DNA of 61,469 bases from JAURVT01 sp049059935. Its GTDB lineage: Bacteria; Actinomycetota; Actinomycetes; Propionibacteriales; Nocardioidaceae. The stretch's first letter is position 1. The number at the start of each line of letters is the position of its first letter. The stretch spans positions 1 through 61,469 of the forward strand of contig NZ_JBMGQR010000020.1 in assembly GCF_049059935.1 (NCBI RefSeq), read 5' to 3'. A program made the position numbers and the translations under genes. Shown here in pieces: positions 1 through 7,952 of this stretch. Below the pieces are notes generated by a model that saw nothing but the letters and a program-made list of their open reading frames with translations, searched no databases and was not told where the DNA came from.

Positions 1-71
1 CCAAGAAGACCACCAAGGGCGGCTTCTACCCCAAGGGCGTCAACGGCGAGGTCAACACCTCCAACAACTGA
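1..71 (+). CDS. C-terminal fragment of an unidentified protein (5' end outside window)
   Basis: An open frame enters from the left edge and ends at TGA 69-71. The visible tail is lysine-, glycine- and asparagine-rich and ends with the residues GEVNTSNN. The strong G/C third-base preference (AAG, ACC, GGC, TTC, TAC, GTC, AAC) agrees with real coding sequence. The fragment is too short to assign to a family. It converges on the membrane-protein gene that follows on the other strand. Confidence 0.6.
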   Translation, partial: KKTTKGGFYPKGVNGEVNTSNN

Positions 72-81
72 CACGCCGAGC

Positions 82-1074
82 TCATGTCGCGGCCCCCGGC
101 ACCGTCTGGTGCCGGGGGTCGCGGCGCGTCGCGTGCCAGGCGAGCGCGGCGAGCACGGCCACGAGCAGCGTCGCCCCGACGTTCACGAGCAGGGTGGTCA
201 CCGACCGCCCGCCGTCGACGGGGTCGACCACGAAGCCCCCGAGCGCCCGTGAGAGCAGCACGCCGACGGCCAGGGCCGCGACGTGCCGGTCCGTCCAGGT
301 CGGGCTCCTCCCCCACCGCACGAGTGCGACGGCGAGCAGGACGAGACCGGCCACCGTCGCGACGAGCGCCGGCCAGACGATCGACCAGCCCAGCGCGGAC
401 TCCACCGCCGCGCCGACCGCCACCAGGAGCCACGGCGGCGGCGGACGCCAGGCGCGGCGCCCCCGCTCCCCCGTCGGCCACAGCGCGGCGACGAGCAGCG
501 ACGCGACGACGGCCGAGGCTCCCACCAGCTGTCCGGTGGACAGCTGCGGACCCTCGGACGTGAGGTGGTCGGCGAGGACGATCCCCGCCGCGGCGAGGTA
601 CAGACCGCCGAGCCCGAGGGCCGTCCACGCTCCGAGCCACGGACGACGACCGTCCCGCGACACCACCGTGACGACCGCCAGTGGCGCACCGAACGACGCC
701 ACCGTGTGCCCCAGGACGAACGCCACCGCCGCGTACGCCGAGAGGTCGAGCGCCGGGACGTACGTCGGCCGCCACAGGTCGCTCCAGCCCTCGAAGCCCC
801 GGTAGTCGGGGTTGACGACGCTCTGGTCGACCACGACCGCCTGCAGCACGCCCAGCGCCGTGACGAGCAGCAGCAGGGACGGCCAGCCGAGACCCCGGCG
901 CACCACCAGCTCGCGCACCAGCAGCGCGGGGGCGCCGTACAGCGGGGCGAGCACCAGGAGGCCGGCGGCCAGGGTCGGCAGGGCGGCGGCCGAGACGTCG
1001 TACGCCGACAGGTACTCCGCGCACACCGGCGACAGCAGCAGGACGGCGAGGACCGGGAGCCAGCGGGTGCGCAT
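82..1074 (-). CDS. Polytopic integral membrane protein, function unknown
   Basis: The 330-residue product starts at ATG (1072-1074) and is almost wholly hydrophobic, with roughly eight to nine predicted membrane segments separated by short Arg-rich loops. The N-terminus has the pattern LLSPVCAEYLSAY, which I recall from actinobacterial membrane proteins of unknown role (family memory, not searched). No catalytic motif or transport signature is visible. It is apparently monocistronic and diverges from the hydrolase at 1158 with an 83-bp gap that must hold both promoters. Its final codons overlap the hairpin at 91-120. Confidence 0.75.
   Translation of the reverse strand: MRTRWLPVLAVLLLSPVCAEYLSAYDVSAAALPTLAAGLLVLAPLYGAPALLVRELVVRRGLGWPSLLLLVTALGVLQAVVVDQSVVNPDYRGFEGWSDLWRPTYVPALDLSAYAAVAFVLGHTVASFGAPLAVVTVVSRDGRRPWLGAWTALGLGGLYLAAAGIVLADHLTSEGPQLSTGQLVGASAVVASLLVAALWPTGERGRRAWRPPPPWLLVAVGAAVESALGWSIVWPALVATVAGLVLLAVALVRWGRSPTWTDRHVAALAVGVLLSRALGGFVVDPVDGGRSVTTLLVNVGATLLVAVLAALAWHATRRDPRHQTVPGAAT
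91..120. terminator. Strong hairpin between convergent genes
   Basis: An 11-bp perfect stem (CCCCCGGCACC at 93-103 pairing with 108-118) closes on a 4-nt loop, with a further G-U and a G-C pair outside it. It lies 20 nt after the left gene's stop and overlaps the last codons of the convergent membrane-protein gene. There is no T-tract, as is common for actinobacterial terminators. It is placed to serve transcripts from both sides. Confidence 0.5.
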
Positions 1075-1157
1075 GCGGCCAGTCCAGCACCGGCGGTGCC
1101 CACCCCGCCACGGCCGGAAGTCGGGCGGCGGCCGCCGGAAGTACTAGCGTCCCCGGG

Positions 1158-2030
1158 GTGACCACGGACCTCTTCGAGCACCTGGACGTCGTCGACCTCG
1201 ACCTCGGTGGGACCACCGTCCACGCCCGGTCCGGCGCCGGTCACGACCCGGTCCTGCTGCTGCACGGCTGGCCCCAGACCCACGCGATGTGGCACCAGGT
1301 GGCGTCGTCCGTGGCACCCGACCACGCCGTCGTCGTCCCCGACCTCCGCGGTTACGGTGCCTCGCGCACGACCGGCGACGACCGCACCTTCCGCGCGATG
1401 GCCTCGGACGTCGTGGCGCTGATGGACCACCTCGGCCACGACCGCTTCCACGTCGTGGGGCACGACCGCGGCGCCCGCACGGCGCACCGGCTCGCGCTCG
1501 ACCACCCCGGACGGGTCGCGTCGGTGATGCTCCTCGACGTCCTGCCCACGCTCGACGTCTGGCGCCTGATGGACTCCTGGCTGGCGCTGCGCTACTACCA
1601 CTGGACCTTCCTGGCCCAGCCCGGCGGACTGCCCGAGCGGCTGATCGGCGGCGACCCGGTCACCTACCTGCACCAGGCGCTCGGCGCCCTCGGGGCCGGG
1701 CCCGACGTGCTCGACCCCCGCGCCCTCGCCGCCTACGAGGAGGCCGCGCGCGACCCGGCCGTCGTGCACGGCTGGTGCGCCGACTACCGGGCCGCCGCGC
1801 ACGAGGACCGCGAGCACGACGCCGCCGACCTCGGCCGCACGGTCGACGTCCCCGCCACCGTCGTGTGGGGCGCGAAGGGCGTCGTCGGTGCCCAGGAGGA
1901 CCCGCTCGAGCGGTGGCGACGGTGGTTCCCGCGGGCCACCGGCACGTCGGTCGACGCCGGCCACTTCATGGTCGAGGAGCGTCCCGACCTGCTCGTGCCG
2001 CTGGTGCTCGAGCACCTGGCTCGCCGCTGA
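1158..2030 (+). CDS. Alpha/beta hydrolase of the haloacetate/fluoroacetate dehalogenase type
   Basis: The 290-residue product starts at GTG 1158. It shows an oxyanion-hole motif LLLHGWPQTHAMW (residues 33-45), a nucleophile elbow GHDRGAR with Asp103 as the nucleophile instead of Ser, and a catalytic-His region DAGHFMVEE near residue 270. An Asp nucleophile in GHDRGAR and the CADYRAAAHEDREHD segment are hallmarks of haloacetate dehalogenases, which hydrolyse the C-halogen bond through an ester intermediate. Epoxide hydrolases share the Asp nucleophile and are the main alternative. Substrate specificity cannot be read from sequence. It is not in an operon; tRNA-Val converges 3 nt after its stop. 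Confidence 0.85.
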   Translation: MTTDLFEHLDVVDLDLGGTTVHARSGAGHDPVLLLHGWPQTHAMWHQVASSVAPDHAVVVPDLRGYGASRTTGDDRTFRAMASDVVALMDHLGHDRFHVVGHDRGARTAHRLALDHPGRVASVMLLDVLPTLDVWRLMDSWLALRYYHWTFLAQPGGLPERLIGGDPVTYLHQALGALGAGPDVLDPRALAAYEEAARDPAVVHGWCADYRAAAHEDREHDAADLGRTVDVPATVVWGAKGVVGAQEDPLERWRRWFPRATGTSVDAGHFMVEERPDLLVPLVLEHLARR

Positions 2031-2033
2031 GGG

Positions 2034-2105
2034 TGGGCGCAGAGGGGATCGAACCCCCGACCGCCTGCTTGTAAGGCAGGAGCTCTACCGCTGAGCTATA
2101 CGCCC
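2034..2105 (-). tRNA. tRNA-Val (anticodon TAC)
   Basis: Read on the minus strand, the gene folds into a full cloverleaf. The acceptor stem GGGCGTA pairs with TGCGCCC (one G-T pair). A D-arm begins AGCTCAGC. The anticodon stem CCTGC/GCAGG carries loop CTTACAA, so the anticodon is TAC. The T-arm has GGGGG-TTCGATC-CCCTC. The discriminator base is A, and the next bases are CCC, so the 3' CCA is not encoded and must be added enzymatically. Confidence 0.97.
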
Positions 2106-2177
2106 GGGCGACCTGCTGCGCAGGCGCGGCGTCACCCTAGCGTCTGGCCGGGCGCAGCGGGTGGAGCAGGCATAGGC

Positions 2178-2211
2178 GTGGCCGCTGGCGTCTCGGGTCA
2201 CCAGCGGCCAC
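2178..2211 (-). terminator. Perfect 11-bp hairpin downstream of ahpE
   Basis: GTGGCCGCTGG (2178-2188) pairs perfectly with CCAGCGGCCAC (2201-2211) across a 12-nt loop. It lies about 60 nt past the stop of the ahpE gene on its transcribed strand and before the tRNA-Val gene, which fits a terminator for the fadD-ahpE transcript. No U-tract follows. Confidence 0.5.
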
Positions 2212-2270
2212 ACGGACGATCATGACACACCGGGACCGCCGGCGCGAGGGTCAAATGCGAGCAAACGGGC

Positions 2271-2732
2271 TCACCGGGCGATATCGGCCAAGGCACGCAG
2301 ATAGGCACCCTGGTCGCGGGCGTCGGGCAGACCGTTGTGGATCTTCCAGCGGACCACGCCGTCGAGGTCGATGACGAACGTGCCGCGCGTGGCGCACCCC
2401 CGTCGCTCGTCGAAGACGCCGTACCGACGCGACACCTCGCCGTGCGGCCAGAAGTCGCTCAGCAGCGGGTGCGACGAGCCGAGCTGGTCGGCGAAGTAGC
2501 GCAGCGCGAACCGTGAGTCGCACGAGACGGCGAGCACCACCACGTCGTCGCCGCCGAGCCCCTCGACGTCGTCGCGGACGGCGCGCATCTCGGCCGAGCA
2601 GACCGGCGAGAACGCGAACGGGTAGAACAGCACGACCACCCGCTTGCGGCCGCGGAACGACGACAGGCGCACACGCTGCCCGTGCTGGTCGTCGAGCTCG
2701 AAGTCGGGGGCCCGGTCACCGACGTCGACCAC
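2271..2732 (-). CDS. ahpE: AhpE-type one-cysteine peroxiredoxin
   Basis: The 153-residue product starts at GTG (2730-2732) and has the same length as mycobacterial AhpE. It reduces hydroperoxides and peroxynitrite through a peroxidatic cysteine. The visible site is FSPVC with Cys45, followed by the family-typical LLSDFWPHG (about residues 90-98) and RGTFVIDLDGVVR (about 115-127). The Thr of the usual P-x-x-T-x-x-C active site is replaced by Ser-Pro-Val. It lies 21 nt downstream of the acyl-CoA ligase on the same strand, so the two are probably co-transcribed. Linkage of ahpE, DUF3052 and aceE is also seen in Mycobacterium tuberculosis. Confidence 0.9.
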   Translation of the reverse strand: MVDVGDRAPDFELDDQHGQRVRLSSFRGRKRVVVLFYPFAFSPVCSAEMRAVRDDVEGLGGDDVVVLAVSCDSRFALRYFADQLGSSHPLLSDFWPHGEVSRRYGVFDERRGCATRGTFVIDLDGVVRWKIHNGLPDARDQGAYLRALADIAR

Positions 2733-2753
2733 GTGGCTCCCCGTCCCCTCGGC

Positions 2754-4382
2754 TCAGTCCTTCGACAGCTCGCGCTTGAGCACCTTGCCCGTCTCGTTGC
2801 GGGGCAGGCCGTCGATGAAGCGTACGTCGCGCGGCACCTTGTACCGCGCGAGGTGGGTCTTGACGTGGGCCTTGATCGCGTCCTCGTCGGCGTCCTGACC
2901 GGCCTCGAGCACGACGTACGCCGCCAGGCGCTGGCCCCACTCGTCGTCGTCCACCGCGACCACGGCGCACTCGGCCACCGCCGGGTGCCGGGCGATGCAG
3001 TCCTCGATCTCCTGCGGGTAGACGTTCTCGCCGCCCGAGACGATCATCTCGTCGTCGCGCCCCTCGACGAAGAGCAGGCCGTCGTCGAACCGTCCGAGGT
3101 CGCCGGTGGCCATCCGGCCGTCGATCACCGGCTTGGTGTCGCCGTTGGTGTAGCCCTCGAACTGCGCGCCGTTGGAGACGAAGATGCGCCCCGTGCCGCC
3201 GTAAGGAACGGGCTCGCCGTCGTCGTCGTACAGCGCCACGACGGTGCCGATGGGCGGCCGGCCGGCGGTGCCGGGACGGGCCCGCATCTCGCCGGGCTGG
3301 GCGATCGTCGCCCACGCGCACTCGGTGGAGCCGTAGGTGTTGTAGAGGTTGTCGCCGAACGCGTCCATCCACCGGGTGGCGAGGTCGCCGGGCAGCGCGG
3401 ACCCGCTGGCGGTGACGACCTTGAGGCTGGAGGTGTCGTAGCGCTCACGGACGTCGGCGGGCAGCTCGAGCACGCGCGAGAGCATCACCGGGATGACGAC
3501 CGCGACCTCGCACCGCTCGCGCTCGACGGCGGCCAGGAAGTCCTCGGGGTCGAAGCGGCGCCGCAGCACCAGCGTGGAGCCCAGGAGCATGGCGAGGTTC
3601 AGGTGCGCCCAGCCCCAGGTGTGGAACATCGGCGCGGCGACGAGCATGCGGCTCTGGTGCCGCAGCGGGATGCGCGAGACCAGCGCCCCCGCCGCGCTGA
3701 GCGAGCCCGACGCACGGTTGGCGCCCTTGGGCGTGCCGGTGGTGCCCGAGGTCAGGATGACGCTCCGCCCCTCCTGCGTGGGGGGCTCGAGGTCGCCGGT
3801 GGCGACGCCCTCGACCAGGTCGCCGACGTAGCGCGCCGCCGACGGCTCCGCGTCGTCCTCGCGCCAGGTGAGCAGCCGGGGCAGGTGCGCGGGCACGTCC
3901 TCGACCACGGGAGAGAACTCCTGGTCGTGCAGGACGACGACCGGCTGCTCGCGCTCGAGCAGCTCGACGGTCTGCGGCCCGGAGAAGGCGGTGTTGAGGT
4001 ACAGGATGCGTCCACCGAGGCGCGAGACCGCGATGGTCGACAGCACGAACCAGCGGTGGTTGCGGGCGAGCAGCGCCACCCCGTCGCCCTCGCCGACGCC
4101 CTCGCGGGCCAGGACGCGGGCCAGGGCGTTGGCCTGCTCGTGCAGCTGAGCGAACGTCAGGGACCCGGCCTCGTCCTCCACCGCCGCCGCACGGGGCATC
4201 CGCGCCGCGAGCGAGGCGAACCCGCCCGCGGGCCCGGTGCCCCAGCGGGTCAGCGCCGCGCCCAGGCGCACGAGCGTCCGCGGGCCGTAGGGACGGACGA
4301 TCCCCGTCGACGCGAGCGCGGACAGGCTGGACAGGGCCGCACGGGGCCGGGTCGTCCCGGGCCCCAGGAGCTCATGGGTCAT
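2754..4382 (-). CDS. Acyl-CoA ligase of the ANL (AMP-forming) superfamily, FadD-like
   Basis: The 542-residue product starts at ATG (4380-4382). It activates a carboxylic acid with ATP to an acyl-adenylate and then forms the CoA thioester. Visible motifs in order: the P-loop-like ILTSGTTGTPKGA, the adenine-binding YNTYGSTECAW, the MATGDLG hinge region, GRDDEMIVSGGENVYPQEIE, and the C-terminal catalytic lysine in LPRNETGKVLKREL. The length is normal for the family. A long-chain or medium-chain fatty acid is the likely substrate but cannot be fixed from sequence. It sits 84 nt downstream of the DUF3052 gene and directly before ahpE. Confidence 0.92.
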   Translation of the reverse strand: MTHELLGPGTTRPRAALSSLSALASTGIVRPYGPRTLVRLGAALTRWGTGPAGGFASLAARMPRAAAVEDEAGSLTFAQLHEQANALARVLAREGVGEGDGVALLARNHRWFVLSTIAVSRLGGRILYLNTAFSGPQTVELLEREQPVVVLHDQEFSPVVEDVPAHLPRLLTWREDDAEPSAARYVGDLVEGVATGDLEPPTQEGRSVILTSGTTGTPKGANRASGSLSAAGALVSRIPLRHQSRMLVAAPMFHTWGWAHLNLAMLLGSTLVLRRRFDPEDFLAAVERERCEVAVVIPVMLSRVLELPADVRERYDTSSLKVVTASGSALPGDLATRWMDAFGDNLYNTYGSTECAWATIAQPGEMRARPGTAGRPPIGTVVALYDDDGEPVPYGGTGRIFVSNGAQFEGYTNGDTKPVIDGRMATGDLGRFDDGLLFVEGRDDEMIVSGGENVYPQEIEDCIARHPAVAECAVVAVDDDEWGQRLAAYVVLEAGQDADEDAIKAHVKTHLARYKVPRDVRFIDGLPRNETGKVLKRELSKD

Positions 4383-4466
4383 GGCGTTCCCACCTGCAGA
4401 AGTAAACGGGAGTTACACCATAGGCGGGCAGGGTGTCGCGTCACAACACGTTGCGGGTCACACCGG

Positions 4467-4895
4467 TCAGCGGCGCTGCCCCTTGGGCGCGGCGAGACGC
4501 GTCGCGGCCCAGTCGGCGCCGGCCGACGAGGTCGTCGTGGTCACGAGGCCGGCCACCGGGGCCGCCTCGGCGATGTCGGCGTTGTCGACGTAGCCGTCGC
4601 GCCCCACCTTCGGGGTCAGCAGCCAGACGCCACCGCCCTCGTCCAGGTCGCGCAGGGAGTCCACGAGCGCGTCGACGAGGTCTCCGTCGCCGTCGCGCCA
4701 CCAGAACAGGACGCCGCTGACGACGTCGCCGTACTCCCCGTCGACCAGCTCGTTGCCGGTCACCTCTTCGATCGCCAGACGGAGGTCGTCGTCGACGTCC
4801 TCGTCCCACCCCAGCTCCTGGACCACAGTCGAGGGCTCGAAGCCCAGGTGCTGCGCCAGCTGAGGTCCGTCCGCGTCGCGCGCGGTCGCGCTCAC
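4467..4895 (-). CDS. DUF3052 family protein
   Basis: The 142-residue, acidic, soluble product starts at ATG (4893-4895). The DUF3052 pattern is visible: HLGFEPSTVVQELGWDEDVD near the N-terminus, a hydrophobic segment with LFWWRDGDGDLVDALVD in the centre, and VWLLTPKVGRDG after it. The biochemical role is unknown. The gene is divergent from aceE across a 226-bp region, an association conserved in actinomycetes (Rv2239c in M. tuberculosis is the comparable gene). The position suggests a link to pyruvate dehydrogenase or lipid synthesis, but that is inference. Confidence 0.88.
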   Translation of the reverse strand: MSATARDADGPQLAQHLGFEPSTVVQELGWDEDVDDDLRLAIEEVTGNELVDGEYGDVVSGVLFWWRDGDGDLVDALVDSLRDLDEGGGVWLLTPKVGRDGYVDNADIAEAAPVAGLVTTTTSSAGADWAATRLAAPKGQRR

Positions 4896-5023
4896 CCGTG
4901 CCTCCTTGCCTCCTCGACCGAGGGCCGAGGCTCCGCCGCCCGGCCGGGCGGCTCTGGCGGCTCACACTAGCGCCACCACCTGGGGAGGTGGCGCACTTCG
5001 TCCCAGATTCGGCCCGCCGCGGT

Positions 5024-5039
5024 CCTACCAGTCGGTAGG
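5024..5039. promoter_or_regulatory. Perfect palindrome upstream of aceE, candidate operator
   Basis: CCTACC (5024-5029) and GGTAGG (5034-5039) form a perfect inverted repeat around AGTC in the divergent DUF3052/aceE region, about 83 bp before the aceE start. Spacing and length suit a TetR- or GntR-type dimer. The cognate regulator is not in the window. Confidence 0.45.
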
Positions 5040-5121
5040 GATGAAAGGTGGCGGGCGCGGTGACAAGATCGATGTGGGCCGCATCACGCCGCGGCCCGAC
5101 CGTCGCACCGGAAGGACGACC

Positions 5122-7884
5122 GTGGCCACATCGTCGGACCGACCCCCCGTCATCCACGAGGGGCTGCCCACCCAGCTGCCCGACATCGACCCCGACGAGA
5201 CGACCGAGTGGGTCGACTCCCTCGAGGCGATGATCGGCGAGCGCGGACGCGACCGCGCCCGCTACGTGATGCTGCGCCTGCTGGAGCGCGCCCGTGAGCG
5301 CAACGTCGGGGTGCCCGCCCTGCGCAGCACGGACTACATCAACACCATCCCGCCCGAGCGCGAGCCGTGGTTCCCCGGCAACGAGGAGATCGAGCGCCGC
5401 ATCCGGGCGTACATCCGCTGGAACGCGGCCGTGATGGTGTCGCGGGCCAACCGCCCCGGTCTCGGCGTCGGCGGCCACATCGCGACGTACCAGTCGGCGG
5501 CGAGCCTGTACGAGGTCGGCTTCAATCACTTCTTCCGGGGCAAGGAGCACCCCGGCGGCGGCGACCAGGTCTACATCCAGGGCCACGCCTCCCCCGGCAT
5601 CTACGCCCGGGCGTTCCTCGAGGGGCGGCTCGAGGAGTCCCAGCTCGACCGCTTCCGCCAGGAGGTCTCGCACGGCGCCGGCCAAGGCCTGTCGTCGTAC
5701 CCGCACCCGCGGCTGATGAGCGACTTCTGGGAGTTCCCCACCGTCTCCATGGGGCTGACGGCGATCAACTCGATCTACCAGGCGCGCTTCAACCGCTACC
5801 TGCAGCACCGCGGCGTCAAGGACACGAGCGACCAGCACGTCTGGGCGTTCCTGGGCGACGGCGAGATGGCCGAGCCCGAGTCGCTCGGCGCCATCGGCGT
5901 GGCCGCCCGTGAGGAGCTCGACAACCTCACGTTCGTCGTCAACTGCAACTTGCAGCAGCTCGACGGACCCGTGCGCGGCAACGGCAAGATCGTCCAGGAG
6001 CTCGAGTCGACGTTCCGCGGCGCCGGCTGGAACGTCATCAAGGTCGTGTGGGGGCGCGAGTGGGACGACCTGCTCGCCCGCGACGTCGACGGCGTGCTCG
6101 TCAACCAGATGAACCGCACGCCCGACGGCCAGTTCCAGACCATCTCGATCGCCGACGGCGCCTACGTCCGCGACACGTTCTTCGGCGCCGACGAGCGCCT
6201 GGCGAGGCTGGTCGAGCACCTCAGCGACTCGCAGATCGAGAAGCTCCCCCGCGGCGGCCACGACTACCGCAAGGTCTACGCCGCGTTCAAGGCCGCCACC
6301 GAGCACGTCGGGCAGCCGACCGTGATCCTGGCGCACACCGTCAAGGGCTGGACGATCGACTCGCTGGAGGGTCGCAACGCGACCCACCAGATGAAGAAGC
6401 TCACCAAGGACGACCTGAAGAAGTTCCGCGACCGGCTCTACCTGCCGATCAGCGACGCCCAGATCGACGACGCGGACGTCGCGCCGTTCTTCCACCCCGG
6501 ACGCGACCACGAGCACATCCAGTACATGCTCGACCGCCGCAGGCAGCTCGGCGGGCCGGTGCCGCGCCGCGTCAACCGGTCGGCGCCCCTGACGCTCCCC
6601 GGCGACGACGCGTACGCCGAGCTGCAGGCCGGCTCCGGCAAGCACCCCATCGCCACGACGATGGCCTTCGTCCGGCTGCTGCGCGACCTGGTGAAGGACC
6701 CCGAGATCGGCCACCGCATCGTCCCGATCGCCCCCGACGAGTACCGCACCTTCGGCATGGACTCGATGTTCCCCACCGCCAAGGTCTACAGCCCGCACGG
6801 GCAGACCTACGAGTCCGTCGACGGCAAGATGCTGCTGGCCTACAAGGAGTCCGAGCGGGGCCAGCTGCTGCACGAGGGCATCAGCGAGGCCGGTGCCATG
6901 GGCTCGGCGATCGCGGCCGGCGGCTCCTACGCCACGCACGGCGAGCCGATGATCCCGGTCTACATCTTCTACTCGATGTTCGGCTTCCAGCGCACCGGCG
7001 ACTCGATCTGGGCGATGGCCGACCAGCTGTCCCGCGGGTTCCTCGTCGGCGCGACGGCCGGCCGGACCACGCTCACCGGAGAGGGCCTGCAGCACGCCGA
7101 CGGCCACTCGCCGCTGCTCGCGGCCTCCAACCCGGCCGTCGTCCACTACGACCCGGCGTGGGGCTTCGAGATCAGCCACCTCGTGCGGTCCGGGCTGGCC
7201 CGGATGTACGGGTCGACCGACGAGCACCCGCAGGGCGAGGACGTGATCTTCTACCTGACGGTCTACAACGAGCCGGTCGTGCAGCCACCTCAGCCCGAGG
7301 GCATCGACGTCGAGGGCATCCTGCGCGGCGCGTACGTGTTCCGCCGGGCCCAGCTCGACGACGAGCACGCCCCGCGCGTGCAGCTGATGGCCTCGGGCGT
7401 CGCGGTGCCGTGGGCGCTGGAGGCCCAGCAGGTGCTGGCCGACGACTACGGCGTCGCCGCCGACGTGTGGTCGGTGACGTCGTGGAACGAGCTCAACCGC
7501 GAGGCCGTCGACGTCGAGCGGTGGAACCTCAACCACCCCGACGCCGACGCGCGCGTCCCGTACGTCACGTCGCTGCTGGCCGACGCCCCCGGACCGGTGG
7601 TCGCCGTCAGCGACTTCATGCGGGCCGTCCCCGACCAGGTCTCGCGGTGGGTGCCGCAACGGTGGCAGTCGCTCGGCACCGACGGGTTCGGCTTCGCCGA
7701 CACCCGCGCGGCCGCCCGTCGCTTCTTCCAGGTCGACGCCGCCTCGATCGTGGTGAGCGCCCTGCAGACGCTCGCCGCGCAGGGCGACGTGAAGCCCGCC
7801 ACGGTCGTGGAGGCCTACGAGCGCTTCTCGCTGGGCGATCCCACCGCCGTCGCGGGCGTCCCGCAGGAAGGGAGCGACGCCTGA
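5122..7884 (+). CDS. aceE: Pyruvate dehydrogenase E1 component, homodimeric type
   Basis: The 920-residue product decarboxylates pyruvate with thiamine diphosphate and transfers the acetyl group to the lipoyl domain of E2, feeding acetyl-CoA to the TCA cycle and the fatty-acid genes downstream. I chose GTG 5122 because GGAAGGA lies 7 nt upstream and the product then begins near the usual family position; the open frame itself extends 72 codons further upstream. The ThDP motif runs from FLGDGEMAEPES (near residue 245) to VVNCNLQQLDGPVRGN. Other recognisable segments are HTVKGWTID, the YRTFGMDSMFP region and LTGEGLQHADGHS. The gene is complete and of normal length. Confidence 0.97.
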   Translation: MATSSDRPPVIHEGLPTQLPDIDPDETTEWVDSLEAMIGERGRDRARYVMLRLLERARERNVGVPALRSTDYINTIPPEREPWFPGNEEIERRIRAYIRWNAAVMVSRANRPGLGVGGHIATYQSAASLYEVGFNHFFRGKEHPGGGDQVYIQGHASPGIYARAFLEGRLEESQLDRFRQEVSHGAGQGLSSYPHPRLMSDFWEFPTVSMGLTAINSIYQARFNRYLQHRGVKDTSDQHVWAFLGDGEMAEPESLGAIGVAAREELDNLTFVVNCNLQQLDGPVRGNGKIVQELESTFRGAGWNVIKVVWGREWDDLLARDVDGVLVNQMNRTPDGQFQTISIADGAYVRDTFFGADERLARLVEHLSDSQIEKLPRGGHDYRKVYAAFKAATEHVGQPTVILAHTVKGWTIDSLEGRNATHQMKKLTKDDLKKFRDRLYLPISDAQIDDADVAPFFHPGRDHEHIQYMLDRRRQLGGPVPRRVNRSAPLTLPGDDAYAELQAGSGKHPIATTMAFVRLLRDLVKDPEIGHRIVPIAPDEYRTFGMDSMFPTAKVYSPHGQTYESVDGKMLLAYKESERGQLLHEGISEAGAMGSAIAAGGSYATHGEPMIPVYIFYSMFGFQRTGDSIWAMADQLSRGFLVGATAGRTTLTGEGLQHADGHSPLLAASNPAVVHYDPAWGFEISHLVRSGLARMYGSTDEHPQGEDVIFYLTVYNEPVVQPPQPEGIDVEGILRGAYVFRRAQLDDEHAPRVQLMASGVAVPWALEAQQVLADDYGVAADVWSVTSWNELNREAVDVERWNLNHPDADARVPYVTSLLADAPGPVVAVSDFMRAVPDQVSRWVPQRWQSLGTDGFGFADTRAAARRFFQVDAASIVVSALQTLAAQGDVKPATVVEAYERFSLGDPTAVAGVPQEGSDA

Positions 7885-7914
7885 ACGCCCGGTGACCGGC
7901 AGGTGATCGTCGCG

Positions 7915-7941
7915 CGGCGCGCCGGGTTGCCCCGCGCCGTT
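7915..7941 (+). terminator. Hairpin after aceE
   Basis: CGGCGCG (7915-7921) pairs with CGCGCCG (7933-7939) around an 11-nt loop containing an inner GGG/CCC, followed by TTA. It lies 30 nt after the aceE stop and just before the next gene, fitting a terminator or an attenuating stem. Confidence 0.4.
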
Positions 7942-7952
7942 AGGATGCCCCT

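Noticed and set aside
198..2015. 605-codon minus-strand frame across the hydrolase at 1158
   Set aside because: Antisense shadow of the hydrolase and membrane-protein genes; Arg/Ser/Ala-rich with no motifs.
4441..7659. Very long open frame on the minus strand over aceE (1072 codons)
   Set aside because: It lies antisense to a certain aceE gene; GC-rich coding sequence commonly leaves shadow frames. The residues are low-complexity (Val, Asp, Gly, Arg) with no family pattern.
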